A DNA stretch of 15,847 nt from an uncultured Collinsella sp. (GTDB taxonomy: Bacteria > Actinomycetota > Coriobacteriia > Coriobacteriales > Coriobacteriaceae). Positions 7,064-13,730 of this stretch are shown in pieces; positions within the stretch are counted from its first letter, which is position 1, and every line of letters begins with the position of its first letter. The stretch is from assembly GCA_900547125.1 (NCBI GenBank), contig URFU01000043.1, positions 1-15,847 on the forward strand, read 5' to 3'. The notes under the pieces are model-generated. The model worked only from the letters and a program-made list of their open reading frames with translations. It was not told the origin of the DNA and ran no database searches. Position numbers and translations under genes: made by a program.

Positions 7064-8460
7064 GCAAGCTTTCTCCCGCGCGCAAGCTTGCGCTCGATGT
7101 GCTGATGGAGGCCGACCGTCGCGGTATATACGCACGCGACGTGTTGTCTTCCCGTGCTTCCGCCAAGGCCATTGACCAGCGCGATTCTGCTTTTGCCGCG
7201 CGTTTGGCGCTCGGTGTTGCCGCCACGCAGGGAATTTTGGATGAGCTGCTCGATCAGTTTCTCGATAAGCCCAAAAAGGTCGCGCCGCGCGTTCGCATGG
7301 CGCTTCGAATCTCGGCCTTCGAGATGCTCTACCTGCATACCCCAGGTCGCGTTGCCGTGAGTCAGGGTGTTGAGCTGGTTCGTAGCGGCGCTAAGTCGGC
7401 CGCCGGTCTGGCGAACGCCGTGCTGCATAAGGTCGCGGACAACGTTGAGGACTTTGCCGCCGCCGCGGGTGCCGATGAGTCCGAGCGCCGTTTGGTTCGC
7501 CTGTCTCGTCTGATGGGTATGCCGCGCTGGCTGTGCGCTCGCATTATGGCCTCGTTTGATACGCCCGAGGGCGCGCTCAACTTTGCCGGAAATCTGGCGC
7601 CCGCGCCGCTCGCTTTGCACGAGAATGCCTTTGCAACTAAGCCTGATCCGTACCTATCGCAGCTTGTTGCGCCGGTGTTTCCGGGCTGCCATGCGCCGGT
7701 CGATGCGCAGGCCACCGTTGCGTCGGGTGTGTTTGAACGCGCGGCGGCCGTGGCCTCGGATCTTAACGCCCAATTAATCGCTACTGCGGCGACCCGTCCC
7801 GGTCGCTGCCTGGAGATTGGCGCCGGTCGCGGCACCAAGACCTATGTGATGATGTGCCAGGCCAAGCGTGCCGGCTACGAGCGTCAGCATACCGCGCTCG
7901 ATTTGCACGATCGCAAGTGCGATCAGAATCTCGCGCGCTTGCACAAGGCGGGTATCTCGGGTGTTCGTACGGTGTCGGGCGATGCCTGCGAGCTCAATGA
8001 GGTGCTCACGACCTTTGATGCCATGCTCGGCGAGACTGCCCTGTTCGACACGGTGTTTATCGATGCGCCGTGCTCTGGCACCGGCACTATGCGCCGTCAT
8101 CCTGAGATTCCGTGGCGTCTGACCGAGAACGACGTTACGACTGAGCTGCCCCGCCTGCAGCTGACAATGCTCAAGGAAGCAGCCGCGCGCGTGGCTGCCG
8201 GCGGCGAGCTTATCTATGCCACCTGCTCGGTCTTCGACGAGGAGAACACGCAGGTCGTGGACGCTTTCCTTGCTTCTCCCGAGGGTGCCGGCTTTACCGT
8301 GGCACCCCTCTCCGAAGCCCAGATTCTGCAGTTACCCGAGTTCGAACAAGCCAAGAAGCTCGTCTCCGTACGCCAAAACGACCGTGGACTTTTCCAAAGC
8401 GTCCCCGTAAACGCCGACTCCTACGACGGACACTTCTGCGCCCGCCTGGTCCGTCAGTAA
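7060..8460 (+). CDS. rsmB: 16S rRNA (cytosine-5) methyltransferase RsmB (Sun/Fmu)
   Basis: SAM-dependent enzyme that methylates a cytosine of 16S rRNA (C967 in E. coli) during ribosome maturation. It is 466 residues. The N-terminal part to about residue 140 is a NusB-like RNA-binding helical domain (SPARKLALDVLMEADRRG ... NAVLHKV). The C-terminal part is the Rossmann methyltransferase, with SAM motif I LEIGAGRGTKT (251-261), motif IV DAPCSGTGTMRRHPEI (from 335, Cys338) and motif VI YATCS with the nucleophile-position Cys389. Both cysteines of the m5C-methyltransferase mechanism are present. Motif I differs from the common LDLCAAPGGKT but keeps the glycine pattern. A GTG at 7045 is in frame, but the ATG at 7060, overlapping the fmt stop by 4 bp, is the likelier start. 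GGGG upstream can serve as a weak ribosome site. Confidence 0.96.
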   Translation: MSKLSPARKLALDVLMEADRRGIYARDVLSSRASAKAIDQRDSAFAARLALGVAATQGILDELLDQFLDKPKKVAPRVRMALRISAFEMLYLHTPGRVAVSQGVELVRSGAKSAAGLANAVLHKVADNVEDFAAAAGADESERRLVRLSRLMGMPRWLCARIMASFDTPEGALNFAGNLAPAPLALHENAFATKPDPYLSQLVAPVFPGCHAPVDAQATVASGVFERAAAVASDLNAQLIATAATRPGRCLEIGAGRGTKTYVMMCQAKRAGYERQHTALDLHDRKCDQNLARLHKAGISGVRTVSGDACELNEVLTTFDAMLGETALFDTVFIDAPCSGTGTMRRHPEIPWRLTENDVTTELPRLQLTMLKEAAARVAAGGELIYATCSVFDEENTQVVDAFLASPEGAGFTVAPLSEAQILQLPEFEQAKKLVSVRQNDRGLFQSVPVNADSYDGHFCARLVRQ

Positions 8461-8466
8461 CTACTA

Positions 8467-8533
8467 AGTTGCGGTGAAATAGGGATTGAAAAGCGGCTTC
8501 TACCCGCCAAACAGTCCTTATTTCACCGCAACT
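8467..8533. repeat. Inverted repeat (21-bp arms) after rsmB
   Basis: The arms at 8467-8487 and 8513-8533 are reverse complements with two mismatches (both G-U compatible in one RNA strand). Core: AGTTGCGGTGAAATA / TATTTCACCGCAACT. A smaller GCGG/CCGC pair lies in the spacer, giving a two-level hairpin. It begins seven bases after the rsmB stop and could help end that transcript, although no T-run follows. Its sequence is unrelated to the repeats at 1055 and 5823. It marks the left border of the AT-rich stretch that follows. Confidence 0.75.
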
Positions 8534-8584
8534 CATAAGGATGATTTTTCTGGGACTGGGATTAATAAATCGGATATGAAAGTA

Positions 8585-8624
8585 AGCGGTTGGGTTTGGT
8601 AAGTTTCTGGATGCATGAACCGCT
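8585..8624. promoter_or_regulatory. Small dyad upstream of the AT-rich membrane protein gene
   Basis: AGCGGTT (8585-8591) and AACCGCT (8618-8624) form a 7-bp inverted repeat with a 26-base spacer, 27 bases before the next start codon. It could be an operator or a leader hairpin. I find no convincing -35/-10 pair around it; the TTTAATATT at 8631 is too close to the ribosome site to be its -10. Confidence 0.25.
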
Positions 8625-8650
8625 CGCAGATTTAATATTGAGGGGTTAAG

Positions 8651-9592
8651 ATGATCGATCTAAATAGTGACAAGATTGACAATCCTGAAGATAATACTCA
8701 GGAAAATGAAGAGGTTGAGAATTCTTCGATTAAAAAGCGGGTAATTATTGGTGCCGGTATTGTTGCTCTGCTCATTGCTGGTTGTGTCGGTGGTTATGCT
8801 GGTTACAATTACAAACAAGCATGTAGTGAACATAATCAGCAGGTTGAAGTTCTGTATTCAAAGGCTAGCGATAGTGTTGCTGCCTTTAAGGCTGATCCTG
8901 GGTTACTAACTTTTGAGCAACGTCTTGATACCATTAAAAATGCTCAAAAAAATAAAGAGATTTTGAATAAAGAAATCTCTAATGACAGTTTTAAGTATGC
9001 GGATGGCACTTCCCCTGATTGGACGAAGTTGCTCAATAAATACGATTCCATTATTAAAGACTGTCGTAATGCTCAAAATGATGAGTGGAATACTTCTGTA
9101 ACTGACCATGTTAATTTTGATGTAAATACTACTGAAGATACTGACTCTCTCCAGCAGCATATTAATAGCCTCAATGGTCTTCTTAATGATATTTCTAATA
9201 AAGATAATCAGAAGCTTATTTTTGAAGATGCCAAAAAGGATTCTAAGAAGTTCATTGATCAAATCAATGAACAGATTAGCCGTTATCAAACTCGTATTGA
9301 TGATGTAAATAAGGCAAAAGCAGAAGCTGAGGCGAAGACTCAAGAGGAAGTAACGGCACAAGCTCAACAGCAGACTTCTCAGCAGAATAGTTATTCTAGC
9401 GGTAGTAACTATTCTAATAATAATTCTGGTGGATCTTCTAGCAGTATTTCTTCTTCCAATAATGGTGGTGGTAAGTATGTCATTCGTCAATTAGATCAAT
9501 ATGATGCAGCTGGTAACTATATCGGATCTACTCATTGGTATAGCGATGGTACTTGTGATGATCCTTATGCTGCTGGTATGGGCGGATTTTAA
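8651..9592 (+). CDS. AT-rich single-pass membrane protein of unknown function
   Basis: I do not recognise the family. The product is 313 residues. An acidic, Asp/Glu/Asn-rich cytoplasmic head (1-26) is followed by KKR (28-30) and one hydrophobic, glycine-zipper-like segment (about 31-52), so the rest should lie outside. Residues of about 55-240 are polar, helix-prone and probably coiled coil near the end (NEQISRYQTRIDDVNKAKAE). A Gln/Ser/Asn/Gly low-complexity linker follows (about 240-272). The final block has aromatic and Gly/Asp residues (GGKYVIRQLDQYDAAGNYIG ... HWYSDGTCDDPY) and looks like a small surface motif. The ATG is preceded by GAGGGG at five bases. Base composition is unlike its neighbours: sample 60-base rows have 23 and 15 G+C, against 40 in gltX. 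Recent transfer is likely. A surface or adhesion role is only a guess from topology. Confidence 0.85.
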   Translation: MIDLNSDKIDNPEDNTQENEEVENSSIKKRVIIGAGIVALLIAGCVGGYAGYNYKQACSEHNQQVEVLYSKASDSVAAFKADPGLLTFEQRLDTIKNAQKNKEILNKEISNDSFKYADGTSPDWTKLLNKYDSIIKDCRNAQNDEWNTSVTDHVNFDVNTTEDTDSLQQHINSLNGLLNDISNKDNQKLIFEDAKKDSKKFIDQINEQISRYQTRIDDVNKAKAEAEAKTQEEVTAQAQQQTSQQNSYSSGSNYSNNNSGGSSSSISSSNNGGGKYVIRQLDQYDAAGNYIGSTHWYSDGTCDDPYAAGMGGF

Positions 9593-9597
9593 AATAT

Positions 9598-9621
9598 GCT
9601 AATTATTAAAAATTAATTAGC
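9598..9621 (+). terminator. AT-rich palindrome after the membrane protein gene, possible weak terminator
   Basis: GCTAATTA (9598-9605) and TAATTAGC (9614-9621) pair perfectly around an 8-base loop, six bases after the stop codon. The stem is AT-rich and no T-run follows, so termination is uncertain. The strong GC-rich hairpin just downstream (9639-9674) may serve both convergent genes. Confidence 0.35.
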
Positions 9622-9638
9622 TACCTATAACGCAAAGA

Positions 9639-9674
9639 AGCGGCCCCGCGATCGGAGTTTATCGCGGGGCCGCT
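9639..9674 (-). terminator. Strong terminator hairpin, probably bidirectional, between convergent genes
   Basis: A perfect 14-bp stem AGCGGCCCCGCGAT (9639-9652) / ATCGCGGGGCCGCT (9661-9674) has an 8-base loop. On the minus strand it follows the fmdB-like stop by five bases and leads into TTCTTTGCG. On the plus strand it lies 46 bases after the AT-rich gene. Its GC richness suggests it belongs to the native neighbour rather than to the AT-rich insert. Confidence 0.88.
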
Positions 9675-9679
9675 TGTCA

Positions 9680-9916
9680 CTAGTGGCTATGCGGGCAGTT
9701 GGCACAGCAGCCGCTGGTGGCGTTGGTGCTGGAGCCGCCGCTTCGCTGGTCGGTGTTGTAGAAACCGCTGCCTTCGAACTTAATGCCGCTGGCCGAGAAC
9801 GTCTTGGATGCCGGGGCACCGCAGCTGGGGCATACGACCTCGGGCGTCTCGGACATGGGGTGCTCAACCTCAAACACGTTGCCACAGCTCGTGCACTTGT
9901 AATCGTAGCGCGCCAT
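9680..9916 (-). CDS. FmdB-type zinc-ribbon protein
   Basis: A small protein of 78 residues beginning MARYDYKCTSCGNVFEVEHP. It has two Cys-x2-Cys knuckles (CTSC and CPSC) about 20 residues apart, then SKTFSASGIKFEGSGFYNTD. This is the standard layout of the FmdB/putative regulatory zinc-ribbon family, named after a formamide/acetamide operon regulator but of unknown function in most bacteria. The tail is Ser/Gly-rich and ends in CCANCPHSH, a further Cys/His cluster that could bind another metal. AAGGAAG seven bases before the ATG supports the start. It lies just downstream of the GH13-GH77 gene on the same strand and may receive some read-through past the hairpin between them. Confidence 0.9.
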   Translation of the reverse strand: MARYDYKCTSCGNVFEVEHPMSETPEVVCPSCGAPASKTFSASGIKFEGSGFYNTDQRSGGSSTNATSGCCANCPHSH

Positions 9917-9938
9917 AATACTTCCTTTTCAGCACAAA

Positions 9939-9960
9939 GCGGGCAGATCGCTCTGCCCGC
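9939..9960 (-). terminator. Hairpin between the GH13-GH77 gene and the fmdB-like gene
   Basis: A perfect 9-bp stem GCGGGCAGA (9939-9947) / TCTGCCCGC (9952-9960) has a 4-base loop. It lies 44 bases after the amylase-fusion stop on the minus strand. The T-run is short (CTTTGTG), so it may be a leaky terminator or attenuator in the fmdB leader. Confidence 0.65.
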
Positions 9961-10004
9961 AAAAATTCAAACAGCTGTAACTGTACCCTATATCGGGGGT
10001 TTTA

Positions 10005-13000
10005 TCACGCTTCGCCCCAGAATCTATGGGTGCTGCGCAGGAGCTTCGCAGTTTTGCCCTCGGCGGCCGCAACGTCGGCCTCGTCAGCCTGCCAAGTCCA
10101 GTTGCCCGTGGCCACGCCCGGTACGTTCATACGCGCGTCGTCGCCAAGCCCCAGCACGTCCTGCAGCGGAATCATCACGAGCGGAGCATCGCTTGCCAGG
10201 GCATTGCCCATGAGCTCGCCTGCCAATGCAATGCCGCTCGGCTCGTCGCCGCCCGCAAAGGAGCGCGTGCACCAGCCGGCAAGCGTCGAGGTGTCGTGCG
10301 TCGAGGTGTACAGGATCTTGCCCGGTGTGGGATGAATTCCACAGCGAACGTCGTAGTCGCTAAACTCCAGTACGTCCATGCCGGGGAAGCCGCAGGTCGA
10401 AGCCATCGCGCGAACACCGGGCGTCAAATAGCCTAGGTCCTCGGCGATAAAGTTAAGCGGACCCAGCTCGTCGTAGGCGGTCTGGAACAGGTCCTTGCCC
10501 GGGCCAGCCAGCCAGCGGCCATCGGCACAGGCCTTGCCGGAAGGGATGCTAAAGTAGCTGTGGAAGCCCAGGAAGTGGTCCAGGCGCACGCGGTCGTAGA
10601 GCGAAAATGCACGACGCAGGCGATCCATCCACCAGCTATAGCCGTTCTCCTTCATGTGATCCCAGCGGAAGGTGGGGTTTCCCCACACCTGGCCCTCGGG
10701 CGCAAAGTTGTCGGGCGGCGCACCGGAGATCTCGATTGCCTTGCCAGTGTCGGATAGCCAGAAGTTATCGGGCTCGCTCCACGCGTCGGCCGAATCGTCC
10801 GAGACATACATGGGGATATCGCCGATGACCTCGCTGCCCTTCTTGTGTGCATAGTTCATAAGCTCGCCCCAGGCCAGGTCAAAGCGGTACTGCATGTACG
10901 CCTGAAGCTCGGCCTCGTCGTGGAAGCGCTTGTCATCGATCAGGTGCTCGTTGTAGCGCGCGACATCCGCCGGCCAATCGTGGCGCGACAGTCCCTCAAA
11001 GTGCTTCTTTACCGCCATGTAGACGCAGTACTTCTCGAGCCAGTCGGCGTTGCGATGTTTAAACGCCGTGTACAGCGGGTCGGCATCCTCGCCGCCGCGG
11101 GTCTTCCAGGTGACGAAGTCGGCAGCCAGTTCCTCGTGGCTCTCGGGCAGCAGGTCGATATTGCCTGCAAAGGCCGAAGGACCGGCGTAGGGGGAGCGGA
11201 AGAAGTCCGTTGGATTGACGGGCAGGACCTGCCAGTAGCGCATGCCCATGGCAGCCAGATGGTCGATAAAGCGACGTGTGGGCGCACCGATTGTGCCGGG
11301 CTTGCCGTCATCGGTCGGTACCGACGTGATGTGGCATACGACGCCCGCGCCGTGGTCGAGCGGTTCCTGCAGGCGCTTCTCGGCATGGTAATAGATGATC
11401 GAGGAGCCCAGTGGGTACAGGTCGAGCGTGACGGTACCGTTGTGGATCTCGCACTCGTGGCCGCTGATAACGTCGCTCGCACATTCGCCGAGCGCCGGGA
11501 TCGTCACGCAGTGCGAATTGCGCAGGCTGCGGTTGATGATAACCGTCGCGGCCTCGCCGTCTTTGCCCGTGCGGGTGTAGGCGAGTACCTCGTCGTTGAG
11601 CGCGAAGGCCTTTATCTCGCCATCGACCATAAAGGGCAGCGCGCGGCGCACAGCAGACGCGTTCTTAACGATGGCCAACGTATCGAAGTCGTGGAGTTGG
11701 TCCTTGGTCGGCAGGGTACGGCGGTTGCCCGGATCGGTGAGGCCCTCCAGGCCGTACTCGTCGCCATAATAGATCGAGGGCACGCCCGGGAAAGTCATCT
11801 GCATGAGCGTTGCCAACCAAAAACGGCTCTTGGCCAGGCCCATCGAGTTCTCGTCCAGGCGCCATTTGCTGCGCTCGCTCTCGGGCAGCTGCGACTCGTC
11901 GGGGCCACCGCCGAGCACCGAGATAATGCGCGGGCGGTCGTGGCTCGAAAGCAGATTGAGTGCGCAGGCCAGCGCCTCGCGCGGGTAGTTCTCGCGCAGG
12001 GTTTCGATATCCTCAGCAGCTTGATAGGCATTCTTGTAGCCCATCAAAAAGCCGATGACCATGTCGCGGAAGGGGTAGTCCATGGCAGAGTCGAGCTCAG
12101 AGCCCTGCAGATAGCGGCGCAGGTGGCCATAGCTGATCTTGTTGGAGGCGTCTTCCCAGACCTCGCCGAGCAGCAACGCGTCGGGCTTCTCGGCGAGCAC
12201 GGCCTTTTTGATCTCGGCCAGGAAGTCGTCGGAAAGCTCGTCGGCCACGTCCAGACGCCAGCCATGGGCGCCGGCGCGCAGCCATTTGCGGATCACGCCG
12301 TCCTTGCCCAGGAGCCGCTCGCGCACCAGTTCGGAGCTCTCGTTGATGGCGGGCATGTTGCCCACGCCCCACCAGCAGTCATATGAACCGTCTTCATGGA
12401 AGTAAAACGCATCGCGCCACGGCGAGTCCTCGCTCTGCCATGCACCGACGCCGGGATAATTGCCGTAGCGGTTAAAGTAGATCGAGTCGTCGCCCGTGTG
12501 GTTGAAGACGCCGTCCAGGATGATAGAAATGCCGAGCTTCTCGGCCGCCTTGCACAGCTCCGTAAAGTCCTGCTCGGTGCCCAGAATCGGGTCGATCTTG
12601 GTGTAGTCGGCCGTGGCGTAGCGGTGGTTGCTCGCGGCCTCAAAGATGGGGTTGAGGTAGATGGCCGTAAAGCCTAGCTCGGCAATCCGGGGCAGGTCAT
12701 TTTGGATGCCCTTGAGCGAGCCGCCGTAAAAATCCCAGGTCTTGATGGAGCCGTCTTCGGCACGCTCGTACTCGGGCGGTTCGTTCCAGTCCTCGACCAT
12801 GCGGCGCTGGATTCCTTTGCGCGGTTTTTCAACTTCGGCAAGCGTGCGTTCGCGCCAGTTTTCGTCGCGTGCATAGCGGTCGGGGAAGATCTGGTAGACC
12901 ATACCGCGCTCGTACCAAGTGGGACGGTTCTCGCGGTGCTTGTAGACGGTAATCTGGAAGGACGGAACCTCGGCGTAGTTGTAGGTCACACCCTCGCCAC

Positions 13001-13301
13001 CGGTGCGACCCTGCGGTGCACCCAGGCGTACCTCGGGCTGGCCCTCGATGTTGCAGATAAAGCTGTACCAGATAAGACAGGGCTCAGTGCACTCAAGCTC
13101 TACGGTAAATATGCCGTCGCCCTCGTGCGTCATGGGATACAGAGACTCTCCGATTTCATCGACCCAGGTGCGCAGGGTGAGCGTTGCCTGGTTGGGGTCG
13201 GCATCCTCCAAAATCACCGATAGCGAAACGGAAGTTCCAGTGGTCACAGCGCCAAACGGAGTACGAAACTGCGGCAGACGGCTGTTGTGAATTAATCTCA
13301 T
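10005..13301 (-). CDS. Fused GH13 alpha-amylase-type glycosidase and GH77 4-alpha-glucanotransferase
   Basis: A bifunctional cytoplasmic enzyme for maltodextrin and glycogen use, 1098 residues, with no signal peptide. Residues of about 10-115 form a beta-sandwich N-domain as in maltogenic amylases. The GH13 barrel (about 125-560) begins GMVYQIFPDRY and has DGVFNHTG, GWRLDVADE (nucleophile Asp351), LLGEVWE (acid/base Glu380) and SSHDRPR (Asp455). A beta-rich domain follows to about 635. GH77 (MalQ) occupies about 640-1095, with YWQVLPVNPTDFFRSPYAGP, GDIPMYVSDDSADAW, GQVWGNPTFRW, VRLDHFLGF (nucleophile Asp908), AEDLG (acid/base Glu954) and STHDTSTLAGW (Asp1003). Both catalytic triads are intact. 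The GH13 part should hydrolyse or trim linear dextrins, and the GH77 part transfers glucan segments. The ATG at 13301 starts MRLIHNSRLPQ; its ribosome site (TGGACC) is weak. GlgA is encoded upstream on the same strand. Confidence 0.95.
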   Translation of the reverse strand: MRLIHNSRLPQFRTPFGAVTTGTSVSLSVILEDADPNQATLTLRTWVDEIGESLYPMTHEGDGIFTVELECTEPCLIWYSFICNIEGQPEVRLGAPQGRTGGEGVTYNYAEVPSFQITVYKHRENRPTWYERGMVYQIFPDRYARDENWRERTLAEVEKPRKGIQRRMVEDWNEPPEYERAEDGSIKTWDFYGGSLKGIQNDLPRIAELGFTAIYLNPIFEAASNHRYATADYTKIDPILGTEQDFTELCKAAEKLGISIILDGVFNHTGDDSIYFNRYGNYPGVGAWQSEDSPWRDAFYFHEDGSYDCWWGVGNMPAINESSELVRERLLGKDGVIRKWLRAGAHGWRLDVADELSDDFLAEIKKAVLAEKPDALLLGEVWEDASNKISYGHLRRYLQGSELDSAMDYPFRDMVIGFLMGYKNAYQAAEDIETLRENYPREALACALNLLSSHDRPRIISVLGGGPDESQLPESERSKWRLDENSMGLAKSRFWLATLMQMTFPGVPSIYYGDEYGLEGLTDPGNRRTLPTKDQLHDFDTLAIVKNASAVRRALPFMVDGEIKAFALNDEVLAYTRTGKDGEAATVIINRSLRNSHCVTIPALGECASDVISGHECEIHNGTVTLDLYPLGSSIIYYHAEKRLQEPLDHGAGVVCHITSVPTDDGKPGTIGAPTRRFIDHLAAMGMRYWQVLPVNPTDFFRSPYAGPSAFAGNIDLLPESHEELAADFVTWKTRGGEDADPLYTAFKHRNADWLEKYCVYMAVKKHFEGLSRHDWPADVARYNEHLIDDKRFHDEAELQAYMQYRFDLAWGELMNYAHKKGSEVIGDIPMYVSDDSADAWSEPDNFWLSDTGKAIEISGAPPDNFAPEGQVWGNPTFRWDHMKENGYSWWMDRLRRAFSLYDRVRLDHFLGFHSYFSIPSGKACADGRWLAGPGKDLFQTAYDELGPLNFIAEDLGYLTPGVRAMASTCGFPGMDVLEFSDYDVRCGIHPTPGKILYTSTHDTSTLAGWCTRSFAGGDEPSGIALAGELMGNALASDAPLVMIPLQDVLGLGDDARMNVPGVATGNWTWQADEADVAAAEGKTAKLLRSTHRFWGEA

Positions 13302-13362
13302 AATACGGTCCAGTTCAATAGAATCACGGCCTGCGGGCCATGGGCTTTACGCACAGGATGTA

Positions 13363-13444
13363 AGTATATCTGTTGTACAGAGGCTGTATAAACAACATCC
13401 GTTTACCATCGGCGAACGGTTGTCCTAGAAAATCGTTTTACCAT
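13363..13444 (-). promoter_or_regulatory. Candidate promoter/operator region of the GH13-GH77 gene
   Basis: On the minus strand TATACT (plus 13363-13368) could be a -10 box, giving a leader of about 55 bases; the -35 is weak. Around it are a dyad TGTTGT (13371-13376) / ACAACA (13392-13397) and two direct copies of a CGTTT(T)ACCAT motif (13400-13409 and 13434-13444), 34 bases apart. Such spacing upstream of a sugar-use gene would suit a regulator, but no regulator is encoded here and the motif is not assigned to a family. Confidence 0.3.
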
Positions 13445-13508
13445 TCAAATTATCGCGATATTCGAAAACGCCCAGACGGATACTATTTGTAGCCAAACAA
13501 AAGTGCTT

Positions 13509-13640
13509 CGGTTTACTACGACGATTTGAATGATCTCAACCACGGTCAATTTGGTGATATTAAAACCGCAGGTAGAAGTGTTGCCAGTTTCATAGAATAC
13601 TCTCCGTGGTCGGCCAGAGCTATTTTGTCGTAGTAAACCG
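13509..13640 (-). repeat. Structured nested inverted-repeat element (possible small RNA or MITE)
   Basis: The outer arms CGGTTTACTACGAC (13509-13522) and GTCGTAGTAAACCG (13627-13640) pair perfectly over 14 bp. Inside them ACCACGG (13539-13545) and CCGTGGT (13604-13610) pair over 7 bp, and AAAC/GTTT pairs further in (about 13563-13590). The flanks between the stems form an internal loop. On the minus strand a 15-codon ORF with a Shine-Dalgarno fills the region between the inner arms. The T-rich stretch after the right arm (CCCTCTTTTTAAT) would also allow termination of a plus-strand RNA. The element is less GC-rich than its neighbours. The nested pairing suggests a folded RNA or a non-autonomous mobile element; the strand is assigned from the small ORF and is uncertain. 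Confidence 0.65.
13546..13593 (-). CDS. Possible 15-residue peptide inside the structured element
   Basis: Reads MKLATLLPAVLISPN and stops with TGA immediately at the inner stem arm. GGAGAG lies eight bases before the ATG, and its first two G bases belong to the inner stem, so folding could hide the ribosome site. The peptide is hydrophobic. This may be a leader or regulatory ORF, or chance; nothing in the sequence proves translation. Confidence 0.3.
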   Translation of the reverse strand: MKLATLLPAVLISPN

Positions 13641-13675
13641 GCCCTCTTTTTAATACAGAAGTTCAACCAAGAAGA

Positions 13676-13696
13676 GGGCGCCTGGTTTGGGCGCCC
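13676..13696 (-). terminator. Terminator of glgA
   Basis: A perfect 7-bp GC stem GGGCGCC (13676-13682) / GGCGCCC (13690-13696) has a 7-base loop, 35 bases after the glgA stop on the minus strand, and is followed by TCTTCTTGG. On the plus strand it is followed by CCTTTTG, so it may act both ways. AAGAGGGC, which overlaps one arm (13672-13679), can also pair with GCCCTCTT (13641-13648), so an alternative hairpin is possible. Confidence 0.75.
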
Positions 13697-13730
13697 CCTT
13701 TTGCGTTGGATTAAGTTTTAATCGTCCTGA

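Noticed and set aside
10845..12386. 513-codon open frame on the plus strand inside the GH13-GH77 gene
   Set aside because: Long but antisense to conserved catalytic regions; composition is typical of a shadow frame in GC-rich coding DNA.
13445..13666. 73-codon minus-strand frame across the structured element
   Set aside because: It runs through both arms of the inverted repeat with no ribosome site or motif; the pairing structure is the better explanation.
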